Shown here one piece after another: positions 38,293 through 48,463 of a stretch of 64,000 bases of DNA. This DNA comes from Bradyrhizobium daqingense (GTDB taxonomy: Bacteria > Pseudomonadota > Alphaproteobacteria > Rhizobiales > Xanthobacteraceae), in NCBI RefSeq assembly GCF_021044685.1, contig NZ_CP088014.1, forward strand, positions 4,574,001-4,638,000. The letters are read 5' to 3'. Every line of letters begins with the position of its first letter. Within the stretch, counting starts at the first letter, position 1. The position numbers were made by a program, and so were the translations under genes. The notes beneath the pieces were generated by a model. It was not told the origin of the DNA. It ran no database searches and worked only from the letters and a program-made list of their open reading frames with translations.

Positions 38293-39390
38293 CTAGTCAT
38301 GGCTACTTGGTAACGCTACCATTTTGTTCGAAGCACTGGCACCGGCAGCGGCGGACCTGCTGTCCGAACGCCGCGACGACGAGCTTTGCCGCTCGACCAC
38401 CTTGAAGCCGAGGTCCAGCACCGGCTGTTCCGGACGACGTCCGTCGATCGCCTCGATCAGCATGGTTGCAGCCGTGTTGCCCATCTCATAGCGGTTGGTG
38501 CGCACGCTGGTGAGAGTGGGGACGGCGGAGGCCATGAATTCGAGGTCGTTGAATCCGACGATCGCGATCTGTTCGGGGACGGCGATCTCCCGGCGCCGGC
38601 ATTCGAACAGCACGCCGAGCGCGAGATCGTCATTGGCGCAAAACACGGCATCGAGGGGCTCCCGCGCCAGCAGATCGGTGAACAGGGCGCCGCCGAGCGT
38701 CACCGAAGTCGGTGTCGACGTCGTGACGACGAGGCGCTGGTCGAACAGACCGGCATCCTTCATGGCCGAGACATATCCGTCGAGGCGCCGCTGCACCCGC
38801 GGATCCATGCGTGCGCCGACGAAGCCGATCCTGCTGTGGCCTTGCTCGAACAGATGGGCAACCGCCGCGCGTGCCGCGTCATAGTGCGAAAAGCCGATCA
38901 TCATGTCGACTGGATCGGGGCCGATCTCCATGATCTGTACGATCGGGCAGTCGGCGGCCTCCAGCATCGCGCGGGACTCCGTTGTCTGGTCGATGCCGGT
39001 GACGATCAGTCCGGCAGGCTTCTGCGCCAGGAACAGGCGCAGCAGCTTTTCCTCCTGGAGAATGCTGTAGCGTGTGTTGGACAATTGGATGGAGTAACGG
39101 CTGCCTTCGGAGGCATCATAGATGCCGCGCAGCACGTCCGAGAACACGTTATTGGTGAGGGAGGGGATCAATACACCGATCACCTCGGTACGTTGCGAGG
39201 CCAGCGCCCGCGCCGCAAGGTTGGGCACATAGCCGAGCTCCTTGGCGGCGCTCTCGACCCGGGTCCGCTTGGCAACCGACAGCGCTTCCGGATTGCGGAA
39301 GAACCGGGACGCGGTAATCGGGCTGACGCCGGCAAGCTCGGCCACTTCAGCCAACCGGATTTTGCCGGACTTGGTGCGTTTTCGACCCAT
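38293..39390 (-). CDS. LacI-family transcriptional regulator
   Basis: 365 residues from ATG 39390. The HTH is at residues about 11-55 (RLAEVAELAGVSPITASRFFRNPEALS, then the hinge YVPNLAARALASQRTEVIGVL). The periplasmic-binding-protein-like ligand domain follows (SLTNNVFSDVLRGI, GFVGARMDPRVQRRLDGY, DAVFCANDDLALGVL, IAIVGFNDLEFM). It is of the GntR/gluconate-repressor subtype of LacI. It sits between the dehydratase/SDR genes and the divergent ABC importer, flanked by matching palindromes, and is the likely repressor of both. Confidence 0.93.
   Translation of the reverse strand: MGRKRTKSGKIRLAEVAELAGVSPITASRFFRNPEALSVAKRTRVESAAKELGYVPNLAARALASQRTEVIGVLIPSLTNNVFSDVLRGIYDASEGSRYSIQLSNTRYSILQEEKLLRLFLAQKPAGLIVTGIDQTTESRAMLEAADCPIVQIMEIGPDPVDMMIGFSHYDAARAAVAHLFEQGHSRIGFVGARMDPRVQRRLDGYVSAMKDAGLFDQRLVVTTSTPTSVTLGGALFTDLLAREPLDAVFCANDDLALGVLFECRRREIAVPEQIAIVGFNDLEFMASAVPTLTSVRTNRYEMGNTAATMLIEAIDGRRPEQPVLDLGFKVVERQSSSSRRSDSRSAAAGASASNKMVALPSSHD
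38308..38321. promoter_or_regulatory. LacI-type operator, dehydratase side
   Basis: TGGTAACGCTACCA has perfect TGGTA/TACCA arms around ACGC. It lies inside the last codons of lacI, 152 bp upstream of the dehydratase start. It pairs with a 12-of-14-like site on the other side of lacI when both are compared with TGGTAGCGCTACCA. Confidence 0.55.
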
Positions 39391-39432
39391 TTGCTGCTCA
39401 TAGCATAGCCACTGACGCAAACAAAGGATCGT

Positions 39433-39446
39433 TGACAGCGCTACCA
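39433..39446. promoter_or_regulatory. LacI-type operator, importer side
   Basis: TGACAGCGCTACCA shares the core GCGCTACCA with the site at 38308. It is 43 bp upstream of the lacI start, in the divergent promoter region with the ABC importer. Confidence 0.5.
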
Positions 39447-39593
39447 GCAACGACTAACCAAAGACAAATTGCCAAAACCGCACAAACTACCGACAATGTC
39501 GCCTGCTATGATCGGGCTTCGTTCGGTGAAGTCCAAAAAGAACAAGACGGTCGCGGCGCTGGAGTCGTCGTGGACTTTCGAGGAGGGAGCTAG

Positions 39594-40661
<1,068 letters not shown>

Positions 40662-40714
40662 CGCGACGCGAGACCAAAGACGTAAGACAAGAAAAAGCAT
40701 CACAGGAGGACGAC

Positions 40715-42034
40715 ATGAAGGACTTTACCCGCCGGACTCTGCTTCAAGGCGGAACGGCACTGGCTGCGACCGGCATGCTGACCGGGCCAGCACTGTTCGA
40801 TTTCGCCAAGGCCTGGGCGCAGAGCGCGCCCTGGAAGGCGGAGCCCGGCGCCAAGCTGACCGTGATGCGCTGGAAGCGCTTCGTGCCGGCGGAGGATGAT
40901 GCGTTCAACGCGATGGTTGCAGCGTTCAAGGCTGCAACGGGCACCGAGATGAACGTGTTCAGCGAATCCTTCGAGGACGTGCAGCCGAAGGCATCGGTTG
41001 CGGCCAATACCGGCTCCGGCCTCGATCTCGCCTGGGGATTGCACACGCTGCCGCAGCTGTTCCCGACCAAAGTGCTGAAGATGAACGACGTCGCCGATTA
41101 CCTCGGCGGTAAATATGGCGGCTGGACCGATGCGGCGGCCAAGACCTGCAAGCTCGGCAACGACTGGCTCGGCATTCCCGTGGCGACCAACGGTGGGTAT
41201 CTGACCTACCGCAAGTCGGCGCTCGACAAGGCCGGCTTCAAGGAATTCCCGAAGGACTTCCCCAGCTTCCTCGAGATGTGCAAGGCGCTCAAGGCCAACA
41301 ACACGCCGGCCGGCTTCGCGCTCGGCCACGCCTCGGGCGACGGCAATGCGTGGCTGCACTGGGTGCTGTGGGGGCACGGCGCCTACACGGTCGACCAGAA
41401 CGACAAGATCGTCATCAACTCGCCGGAGACGGCTAAGGCGCTGGAATATTGCAAGGCGCTCTACGACAGCTTCATTCCGGGCACGGCGTCCTGGAACGAT
41501 TCCTCCAACAACAAGGCGTTCCTCGCCGGCGAGCTCTATTGCACGGCGAACGGCATCTCGATCTACGTGGCGGCCAAGACGGACGCGAGCAAGAAGGAGC
41601 TGGCGGAGGACACCTATCACGCGCTCTGGCCAGTCGGCCCGGTCGGCAAGCCGACTGAGCTGCAGCTTGCGCTGCCAATCCTCGCCTTCAACTTCACCAA
41701 ATATCCGAACGCCGCAAAGGCTTTCGTCGCCTTCATGCTGGAGAAGGAGAACTACGAGAAGTGGCTGTCCGGTGCGCAAGGCTATCTGACGCAGACCTTG
41801 AACGCCTATGAGTCCGCCCCGATCTGGAAGGCCGATCCCAAGAACGAGGTGTTCTCGCAGGCCTCCAAGCGCACGCTGCCTGCCGCGGGTATCGGCACCG
41901 TCGGCGAAAAGGCGGCGACCGCGATCGCCGACTTCATCGTCGTCGACATGTTCGCCAATTACTGCACCGGCGCCAAGGATGCGAAGGGCGCGATGGCTGA
42001 AGCCGAGCGCCAGCTGAAGCGCATCTATCGCTGA
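40715..42034 (+). CDS. ABC transporter sugar-binding protein with Tat signal
   Basis: 439 residues, a periplasmic extracellular solute-binding protein of family 1. The N-terminus has a twin-arginine motif (DFTRRTLLQGG) and an Ala-rich h-region ending near KAWAQ. The mature part has FKAATGTEMNVFSES, NDWLGIPVATNGGYLTYRKSALDKAG and GHASGDGNAWLHWVLWGHG. Tat export of a CUT1 binding protein is common in rhizobia. It is followed by a strong hairpin and the permease genes. Ligand is probably a sugar or sugar acid fed into the KDG/KDPG route. Confidence 0.93.
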   Translation: MKDFTRRTLLQGGTALAATGMLTGPALFDFAKAWAQSAPWKAEPGAKLTVMRWKRFVPAEDDAFNAMVAAFKAATGTEMNVFSESFEDVQPKASVAANTGSGLDLAWGLHTLPQLFPTKVLKMNDVADYLGGKYGGWTDAAAKTCKLGNDWLGIPVATNGGYLTYRKSALDKAGFKEFPKDFPSFLEMCKALKANNTPAGFALGHASGDGNAWLHWVLWGHGAYTVDQNDKIVINSPETAKALEYCKALYDSFIPGTASWNDSSNNKAFLAGELYCTANGISIYVAAKTDASKKELAEDTYHALWPVGPVGKPTELQLALPILAFNFTKYPNAAKAFVAFMLEKENYEKWLSGAQGYLTQTLNAYESAPIWKADPKNEVFSQASKRTLPAAGIGTVGEKAATAIADFIVVDMFANYCTGAKDAKGAMAEAERQLKRIYR

Positions 42035-42044
42035 TAATCACGGG

Positions 42045-42068
42045 GCGGGCGGCCATCCGGCCGCCCGC
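42045..42068 (+). terminator. Strong GC hairpin between binding protein and permease genes
   Basis: Perfect 10-bp arms GCGGGCGGCC / GGCCGCCCGC around a 4-base loop, with no T-run behind it. This looks like a 3' stabiliser or partial terminator that raises binding-protein mRNA relative to the permeases. Confidence 0.6.
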
Positions 42069-42099
42069 TCGTCAACATTTTCGATCAGGGATATCGGGC

Positions 42100-43053
42100 A
42101 TGGCTGATGTCGCAATTCCCCGGGCCAAGCCTCAGATGAGCGAGGCGAGCGCCTGGACCCAGCTCAAACACAATCGCAACTGGCTCGGCTTCTGGTTCAT
42201 GGTGCCGGCCATGGCGTTCCTGATCTTCTTCCTGGCCTATCCGCTCGGGCTCGGCATCTGGCTGTCCTTCACCGACACCCGCATCGGCAGGGTGGGGCAG
42301 TTTGTCGCCACCGAGAACTACGAATGGCTCTGGGACGATTCCATCTTCTGGCTGTCGGTGTTCAACACGTTGCTCTACACCTTCGTCGCCAGCGCCCTCA
42401 AATTCGCGATCGGGCTCTATCTCGCGCTGCTGCTCAACGAGCACATGCCGTTCAAGGCAATGCTGCGCGCGATGGTGCTCATCCCGTTCATCGTTCCGAC
42501 GGTGCTCTCGGCACTGGCCTTCTGGTGGATCTTCGATTCGCAGTTTTCGATCATTTCCTGGTCGCTGAAGCATCTCGGGATCATCAACCAGAACATCAAC
42601 TTTCTCGGCGACACGACCTGGGCGCGGATTTGCGTGATCTTCGCCAATATCTGGCGCGGTGTGCCGTTCGTGGCGATCACGCTGCTCGCAGGCCTGCAGA
42701 CCGTCTCGCCGTCGCTCTATGAAGCGGCAACGCTTGACGGCGCCACACGGTGGCAGAATTTCCGCTTCATCACCTATCCGCTGCTGACGCCGATCATCGC
42801 CGTCGTGATGACCTTCTCCGTGCTCTTCACGTTCACGGATTTCCAGCTGATCTGGGCGATGACGCGCGGCGGCCCGGTCAACGCCACCCACCTGATGGCG
42901 ACGCTGTCCTACCAGCGCGCGATCATCGCCGGGCAGCTCGGCGAGGGCGCAGCGATCTCCAGCGCCATGATTCCGTTCCTGCTCGCTGCGATCATGGTGT
43001 CCTGGTTCGGCCTGCAGCGCCGCAAGTGGCAACAGGGAGAGAGCAATGACTGA
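42100..43053 (+). CDS. Sugar ABC transporter permease 1 (CUT1)
   Basis: 317 residues with six membrane spans. The first is NWLGFWFMVPAMAFLIFFLAYPLGLGIWLS. The EAA loop reads YEAATLDGATRWQNFRFITYPLL, which docks the ATPase. It pairs with the next gene, whose start overlaps its end by 8 bases. This is the MalF-type subunit. Confidence 0.95.
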   Translation: MADVAIPRAKPQMSEASAWTQLKHNRNWLGFWFMVPAMAFLIFFLAYPLGLGIWLSFTDTRIGRVGQFVATENYEWLWDDSIFWLSVFNTLLYTFVASALKFAIGLYLALLLNEHMPFKAMLRAMVLIPFIVPTVLSALAFWWIFDSQFSIISWSLKHLGIINQNINFLGDTTWARICVIFANIWRGVPFVAITLLAGLQTVSPSLYEAATLDGATRWQNFRFITYPLLTPIIAVVMTFSVLFTFTDFQLIWAMTRGGPVNATHLMATLSYQRAIIAGQLGEGAAISSAMIPFLLAAIMVSWFGLQRRKWQQGESND

Positions 43054-43969
43054 TCTTCCTGCCGCGAAAGTGGATCTCAAGTCCGTGATATCGTCGCCGG
43101 CGCGGGTCGATAACAGCGAAGGCATGAGCTATTTGCAGTCCGTGCCCCGCAGGCTCGTGACGCTCTATTTGCCGCTCGCGATCATCGTCGTCGTCCTGCT
43201 GTTCCCGTTCTACTGGATGGCGTTGACGTCGGTGAAACCCGACGAGCAACTGCTCGATCTCGACAAGTATAATCCGTTCTGGACCTGGAATCCGACGTTC
43301 AAGCATTTCCACAAGCTGCTGTTCGAGAGCTACTATCCGTATTGGCTCTGGAACACGATGTATGTGGCGATCTGCGCTACGGTGCTGTCGATCGTGGCCT
43401 CGGTATTCGCCGCCTACGCCATCGTGCGATTGCGTTACAAGGGTGCCAATCTCGTCGGCGGGCTGATCTTCCTCGCCTATCTGGTGCCGCCCTCGATCCT
43501 GTTCATTCCGCTCGCCACCGTCGTCTATCAGTACGGCCTGTTCGACTCGCCGCTGGCGCTGATCCTGACCTATCCGACCATCCTGATTCCGTTCTCGACC
43601 TGGTTGTTGATGGGCTATTTCAAGACCATCCCCTTCGAGCTCGAGGAATGCGCGCTGATCGACGGCGCGAGCCGCTGGCAGATCCTGATCAAGATCGTGG
43701 TGCCGCTGGCGATTCCCGGCCTCATCTCGGCCTTCATCTTCTGCTTCACGCTGTGCTGGAACGAGTTCATCTACGCGCTGACGTTCCTGCAATCCACCAG
43801 CAACAAGACCGTGCCGGTCGCGATCGTTAACGAGTTCGTGGATGGCGACATCTACCGTTGGGGATCGCTGATGGCGGGGGCGCTGGCCGGTTCGCTGCCG
43901 CTCGTCATCCTTTACGCCTTCTTCGTCGAGCATTATGTGTCGGCGATGACGGGCGCCGTGAAGGAATGA
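43046..43969 (+). CDS. Sugar ABC transporter permease 2 (CUT1)
   Basis: 307 residues, MalG-type subunit. The first span is LPLAIIVVVLLFPFYWMALTSV. The EAA loop is LEECALIDGASRWQILIKIVVPL, and AIPGLISAFIFCFTLCWNEF follows. The coding start overlaps the first permease by 8 bases, showing tight coupling. It completes the importer. Confidence 0.95.
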   Translation: MTDLPAAKVDLKSVISSPARVDNSEGMSYLQSVPRRLVTLYLPLAIIVVVLLFPFYWMALTSVKPDEQLLDLDKYNPFWTWNPTFKHFHKLLFESYYPYWLWNTMYVAICATVLSIVASVFAAYAIVRLRYKGANLVGGLIFLAYLVPPSILFIPLATVVYQYGLFDSPLALILTYPTILIPFSTWLLMGYFKTIPFELEECALIDGASRWQILIKIVVPLAIPGLISAFIFCFTLCWNEFIYALTFLQSTSNKTVPVAIVNEFVDGDIYRWGSLMAGALAGSLPLVILYAFFVEHYVSAMTGAVKE

Positions 43970-44049
43970 TCGCGGGGCTTGCCGAGGGCGCGTCAGGAGC
44001 GGCGCGCTCCGGTCGATAGGCGCCCGGTCGACAAGAAGGAGTTGAGCTC

Positions 44050-45036
44050 TTGCACATTCTGGTTCTCGGCGCCGCCGGCATGGTCGGCCGCAAACTCTGT
44101 GAACGGCTGTTGCGCGATGGCCGGCTCGGCAAGAGCGACATCACGAAAGTGACCATGCATGACGTGGTCGAGCCGAAGAAGCCCGAGAAGGCGGGCTTCC
44201 CGGTCGAGACCATGTCGGGCGATTTCGCCGTGCCGGGCGCGGCCGAGAAGCTGATCGCCGGCCGCCCCGACGTGATCTTCCATCTCGCCGCGATCGTCTC
44301 GGGCGAAGCCGAGCTCGATTTCGACAAGGGCTATCGCATCAACCTCGACGGCACCCGGATGCTGCTCGACGCGATCAGGCTCGTCGGTGGCGGCTACAAG
44401 CCGCGCGTGGTGTTCACGTCCTCGATCGCGGTGTTCGGCGCACCGTTCCCCGATGCGATCGGCGACGAGTTCTTCCATACCCCGCTGCTCAGCTACGGCA
44501 CCCAGAAGGCAATCGGCGAACTTCTGCTCGCCGACTATTCCCGCCGCGGCTTCCTCGACGGCATCGGCATCCGCCTGCCGACCATCTGCATCCGGCCCGG
44601 CCTGCCCAACAAGGCGGCATCGGGCTTTTTCTCCAACATCCTGCGCGAGCCGCTGGCCGGCAAGGAGGCGATCCTCCCGGTGTCCGAGGACGTCCGCCAC
44701 TGGCACGCGACGCCGCGCTCGGCCGTCGGCTTCCTGCTCCATGCCGGCACTATAGACCTTGCGACCGTCGGCCCGCGCCGCAACCTCACGATGCCCGGCC
44801 TGTCGGCGACGGTCGGCGAGCAGATCGCGGCCTTGAAGCGCGTCGCCGGCGAGAAGGTCGCCGCCCGCATCAAGCGGGAGCCGGATCCTTTCATCGTCGG
44901 CATCGTCGGCGGCTGGCCGCGTAATTTCAACGCCAAGCGGTCGCTCGAGCTCGGCTTCACCACGGCCGAGAAGAATTTCGACGACATCATCCGCATTCAC
45001 ATCGAAGACGAGCTTGGCGGCAATTTCGTCGCCTGA
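44050..45036 (+). CDS. denD: DenD-like D-erythronate/sugar-acid dehydrogenase (extended SDR)
   Basis: 328-residue NAD-dependent epimerase/dehydratase-fold enzyme. A TTG start at 44050 is chosen because Shine-Dalgarno aaggag is 8 bases upstream and homology begins HILVLGAAGMVGRKL. The catalytic motifs are FTSSIAVFG and SYGTQKAIGE (Tyr/Lys). DenD oxidises D-erythronate at C2 to 2-oxo-erythronate. It is embedded between a sugar importer and KDG kinase/KDPG aldolase genes, so here it may act on a different acid. The name is by similarity only. Confidence 0.8.
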   Translation: MHILVLGAAGMVGRKLCERLLRDGRLGKSDITKVTMHDVVEPKKPEKAGFPVETMSGDFAVPGAAEKLIAGRPDVIFHLAAIVSGEAELDFDKGYRINLDGTRMLLDAIRLVGGGYKPRVVFTSSIAVFGAPFPDAIGDEFFHTPLLSYGTQKAIGELLLADYSRRGFLDGIGIRLPTICIRPGLPNKAASGFFSNILREPLAGKEAILPVSEDVRHWHATPRSAVGFLLHAGTIDLATVGPRRNLTMPGLSATVGEQIAALKRVAGEKVAARIKREPDPFIVGIVGGWPRNFNAKRSLELGFTTAEKNFDDIIRIHIEDELGGNFVA

Positions 45037-45059
45037 TCTCTGACTGAGCGGGTCAAGTG

Positions 45060-46046
45060 ATGGCGAGCGTTGCCTGCATCGGCGAATGCATGGTCGAGCT
45101 CCGGCAGGCCCAAGGGGGACATTCCTCGGGCGCGTCTGCCGGGCAGGGGCAGGGCGGCGGCCTGTACTCGCGCGGCTTCGGCGGCGACACCCTCAACACG
45201 GCGGTGTATCTGGCGCGGCTCGAGGTCAAGGTCGATTATTTCACCGCACTCGGCGACGATGCCCTGAGCGACGAGATGATCGCGGCCTGGAACGCGGAGA
45301 GCGTCGGCACCAGGCGCGTCGTGCGGTTGCCGGGCGAGCTGCCCGGCCTCTACATGATCCAGACGGATGCCAAGGGCGAGCGCCAGTTCTTCCACTGGCG
45401 CGACAGCGCGGCGGCGCGCCAGCTGATGAGCCTGCCGGAGACGGACGAGCTGCTCAACTCGCTGATGAGCTACGACATCGTCTATCTCTCCGCGATCACG
45501 CTTTCGATCTATGATGCGGCCGGACGCGATCGGCTGTTCGCGGCAATCAAGCGCGCGCGGCTGCTCGGCACCCGCTTCGTGTTCGACACCAATTTCCGCG
45601 CACGGGGATGGCCGGACCGCGACGTTGCGCGCGAGGTGTTCGCCGCAGCCTTCGCGGCCGCCGATATCGTGCTGACCTCGACCGAGGATCTGCTCGCGCT
45701 CTATCCCGGCGAGAGCCACGAGCAGTTGATGGCCCGCATCCCCACGCCCGAGCTGGTGTTCCGCCTCACTGAACCGGTGAGCCTCTTGCGCTTCCCCGGC
45801 GGCACCAGCGAAGTTCGCGCCGAGCCCATGACCAAGCCGGTGGTGGATACCACAGCGGCCGGCGACAGCTTCGCCGCGGCCTATATCGCGGCCCGGCTTG
45901 CCGGCGCCGAGCCGGTCGAGGCGGCCCAGGCCGGGCATCGTCTCGCCAGCCTCGTGATCTGCTATCCCGGCGCCATCATTCCGGGCTATGCCATGCCGCC
46001 GAAGAAGCGGCACCGGCCGGCGGCCTCTCGCCAAGCCACCAAGTAA
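45060..46046 (+). CDS. kdgK: PfkB-family 2-keto-3-deoxygluconate kinase-like
   Basis: 328 residues. The N-terminal ribokinase motif CIGECMVEL and GGDTLNTAVYLARL, the mid-protein DTNFRARGWPD and the C-terminal anion-hole motif DTTAAGDSFAAAYI are present. These match 2-dehydro-3-deoxygluconokinases. It phosphorylates 2-keto-3-deoxygluconate to KDPG, the substrate of the aldolase encoded next. ATG 45060 is used; a GTG one codon earlier is possible. Spacing to both neighbours is under 30 bases, supporting an operon. Confidence 0.88.
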   Translation: MASVACIGECMVELRQAQGGHSSGASAGQGQGGGLYSRGFGGDTLNTAVYLARLEVKVDYFTALGDDALSDEMIAAWNAESVGTRRVVRLPGELPGLYMIQTDAKGERQFFHWRDSAAARQLMSLPETDELLNSLMSYDIVYLSAITLSIYDAAGRDRLFAAIKRARLLGTRFVFDTNFRARGWPDRDVAREVFAAAFAAADIVLTSTEDLLALYPGESHEQLMARIPTPELVFRLTEPVSLLRFPGGTSEVRAEPMTKPVVDTTAAGDSFAAAYIAARLAGAEPVEAAQAGHRLASLVICYPGAIIPGYAMPPKKRHRPAASRQATK

Positions 46047-46072
46047 AACGAGACCAACTGAAATAGAGACCT

Positions 46073-46723
46073 ATGCCAACGGCTGCCCAACAAAACCACC
46101 TTGTCGCGCTGTTCAAAGCTGCGACCGTCATTCCCGTTCTCACCATCGAGCGGATCCAGGATGCGGTGCCGCTGGCGCGCGCGCTGGTCGCCGGCGGCGT
46201 CCGCACGCTGGAGGTGACCCTGCGCACGCCCGTTGCAATCGAGGCGGCGCGGGCGATGATGTCCGAGGTCCCCGAGGCCGTCATCGGCATCGGCACGATT
46301 CTCAATCCGGCCGACTTCTCCCGCGTCGAAAAGCTCGGCGTTGCCTTTGGGATCAGCCCCGGCCTCACCCCCGACCTCCTCAAGGCCGCCGCCCACAGCT
46401 CCCTGCCGTTCGCGCCGGGCATCGCGACCGCTTCCGAGCTGATGCTGGCGCTGTCGCACGGCTTCGATGTCGCAAAATTCTTCCCGGCCGAGCAGGCCGG
46501 CGGCATCAAGGGCCTGCGCTCCCTTGGTGGCCCGTTCCCCAACGTGCGGTTCTGTCCGACCGGCGGGGTCGGAGAGGCCAATGCAGCAAGTTGGCTCGCC
46601 GAGCCCAATGTCGTCGCGGTCGGCGGTTCCTGGCTGTGCCCGACGGCGGAGATCAGGGCCGGGAACTGGGCCGGCATAACAGCCATCTGCGAGCGAACCC
46701 TCAAGGCGTTGAAAGCCGCGTGA
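46073..46723 (+). CDS. eda: KDPG aldolase (2-keto-3-deoxy-6-phosphogluconate aldolase)
   Basis: 216-residue class I TIM-barrel aldolase. The catalytic Glu is in GVRTLEVTLRTP and the Schiff-base Lys in DVAKFFPAE. GIGTILN and FCPTGGV bind phosphate and substrate. It cleaves KDPG to pyruvate and glyceraldehyde-3-phosphate, the last step of the Entner-Doudoroff branch. It ends the importer/dehydrogenase/kinase operon and links it to the LacI-controlled dehydratase. Confidence 0.94.
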   Translation: MPTAAQQNHLVALFKAATVIPVLTIERIQDAVPLARALVAGGVRTLEVTLRTPVAIEAARAMMSEVPEAVIGIGTILNPADFSRVEKLGVAFGISPGLTPDLLKAAAHSSLPFAPGIATASELMLALSHGFDVAKFFPAEQAGGIKGLRSLGGPFPNVRFCPTGGVGEANAASWLAEPNVVAVGGSWLCPTAEIRAGNWAGITAICERTLKALKAA

Positions 46724-46783
46724 AGTCTTGCCATCCCTGGGCTAAGACTTAGGTCAGGAAGAGACCTCCAGGGAGAAAAGACC

Positions 46784-47953
46784 ATGACCGCCAGCATCGT
46801 CGGATGGGCGCATACGCCGTTCGGCAAGTTCGACACCGAGACCGTCGAAAGCCTCGTCACCCGCGTCGCCAATGAAGCGCTGGCGGATGCCGGCATTTCC
46901 GCCTCCGACGTCGACGAGATCGTGCTCGGCCACTTCAACGCCGGCTTCTCGCCCCAGGATTTCACGGCGTCGCTGGTGCTGCAGGCCGACCCGAAGCTGC
47001 GCTTCAAGCCGGCCACCCGCGTCGAGAATGCCTGCGCCACGGGCTCTGCCGCCGTGCACCAGGGCCTGCGCGCGATTGCCGCAGGCGCTGCGAAAGTCGT
47101 GCTGGTCGTCGGCGTCGAGCAGATGACGCACACCCCCGGTCCGGAGATCGGCAAGAACCTGCTCAAGGCGTCCTACCTGCCCGAGGACGGCGACACGGTC
47201 GGTGGCTTCGCCGGCGTGTTCGGCAAGATCGCCAGCTCCTATTTCCAGAAATACGGCGACCAGTCCGACGCGCTGGCGTTGATTGCGGCCAAGAACCACA
47301 AGAACGGCGTCGCCAATCCCTTCGCCCAGATGCGCAAGGATTTCGGCTTCGACTTCTGCCGCGCCGAAAGCGAGAAGAACCCTTATGTCGCCGGTCCCCT
47401 GAAGCGGACCGACTGTTCGCTGGTTTCCGACGGTGCCGCAGCGCTGGTGCTCGCCGACGCCGAGACCGCCAAGAGCATGAGCAAGTCGATCGGCTTCCGG
47501 GCCACCGCGCACGCCCAGGACTTCCTGCCGATGAGCAAGCGCGACATCCTCCAGTTCGAGGGCTGCACGGTCGCCTGGCAGCGCGCGCTGGAAGAGGCCG
47601 GTGTGACGCTGTCCGATCTCTCCTTCGTCGAGACCCATGACTGCTTCACGGTCGCCGAGCTGATCGAGTATGAAGCGATGGGCCTGACGCCGAAGGGGCA
47701 GGGCGCCCGCGCCATCAAGGAAGGCTGGACGCTCAAGGACGGCAAGCTGCCGGTCAATCCATCCGGCGGCCTGAAGGCGAAAGGCCACCCGATCGGCGCC
47801 ACCGGTGTCTCCATGCATGTGATGACCGCGATGCAGCTCGCCGGGCAGGCGCCCGAGGGCATGCAGCTGAAAAACGCAAAACTCGGCGGCATCTTCAACA
47901 TGGGCGGTGCGGCGGTCGCCAACTACGTCTCCGTGCTGGAGCCGCTGAAGTAG
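46784..47953 (+). CDS. Thiolase family protein (acetyl-CoA acetyltransferase-like)
   Basis: 389 residues. The acyl-accepting Cys is in RVENACATGSAAV at about residue 87, a second Cys/His region in VETHDCFTVAE and the active-site His in GGLKAKGHPIGATG. The sequence is closer to SCP2/sterol-carrier thiolases than to PhaA-type enzymes. It probably cleaves a 3-ketoacyl-CoA. It is separated from the next gene by a palindromic element. Confidence 0.92.
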   Translation: MTASIVGWAHTPFGKFDTETVESLVTRVANEALADAGISASDVDEIVLGHFNAGFSPQDFTASLVLQADPKLRFKPATRVENACATGSAAVHQGLRAIAAGAAKVVLVVGVEQMTHTPGPEIGKNLLKASYLPEDGDTVGGFAGVFGKIASSYFQKYGDQSDALALIAAKNHKNGVANPFAQMRKDFGFDFCRAESEKNPYVAGPLKRTDCSLVSDGAAALVLADAETAKSMSKSIGFRATAHAQDFLPMSKRDILQFEGCTVAWQRALEEAGVTLSDLSFVETHDCFTVAELIEYEAMGLTPKGQGARAIKEGWTLKDGKLPVNPSGGLKAKGHPIGATGVSMHVMTAMQLAGQAPEGMQLKNAKLGGIFNMGGAAVANYVSVLEPLK

Positions 47954-47963
47954 GCTTGTGTAG

Positions 47964-48044
47964 GGTGGTTTGCCGCAGGCGTAACCCACCTCTTTCGTCT
48001 CCGCGGAAACAGAGTTGGTGGATTGCGCCTGCGGCTAATCCACC
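47964..48044. repeat. Imperfect 27-bp inverted repeat
   Basis: Arms at 47964-47990 and 48017-48044 both contain GGTGG-n-TT, CCGCAGGCG and CCACC, with 26 bases between. The arms match at most positions. It resembles dispersed intergenic palindromes seen in Bradyrhizobium, and may also terminate the thiolase transcript. Confidence 0.6.
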
Positions 48045-48131
48045 CAACGCGGCCTTTGCGCTAGATCATGGTGGGCACCCCTCGCTTTTCTGCCCACCCT
48101 ACGATCCTGATTGAATTGCAGGGAATGCATC

Positions 48132-48338
48132 ATGAGCAAGGACTACGAAGACTCTCTCTCGATGGACGCCCTCAACGGCCGCATCGCGATCCTCGAGGAC
48201 AACATCCGTCAGCTCATCGAGCAGGCCGCAGCCGCGTCCGGCGAGCAGAACGAGTCGCGGATCGCAGACCGCATCAGCCAGCAGAACGACGAGCTCGACC
48301 GTCTCATCAAGATCCGCGAATCCCGCCAGAAGAAATAG
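48132..48338 (+). CDS. Small coiled-coil protein
   Basis: 68 residues, nearly all one amphipathic helix with heptad-like spacing (LNGRIAILEDNIRQLIEQAA, ISQQNDELDRLIKIRESR). Ends with basic residues. Start ATG 48132. The layout resembles SlyX-like small proteins, but no specific family is certain. It sits between acyl-CoA genes with no evident link to them. Confidence 0.6.
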   Translation: MSKDYEDSLSMDALNGRIAILEDNIRQLIEQAAAASGEQNESRIADRISQQNDELDRLIKIRESRQKK

Positions 48339-48463
48339 CGTCCCGAACTTGCCGCGCGATGCATGCCGCCATACGCCGCTCGCCCTTGCGCGGGCGGCGG
48401 CGCTGCCGTTAGCTGGACCGACACCGCGAGGGCGCTTCGGCCCTGCGCAATCGGGAGCGAACG

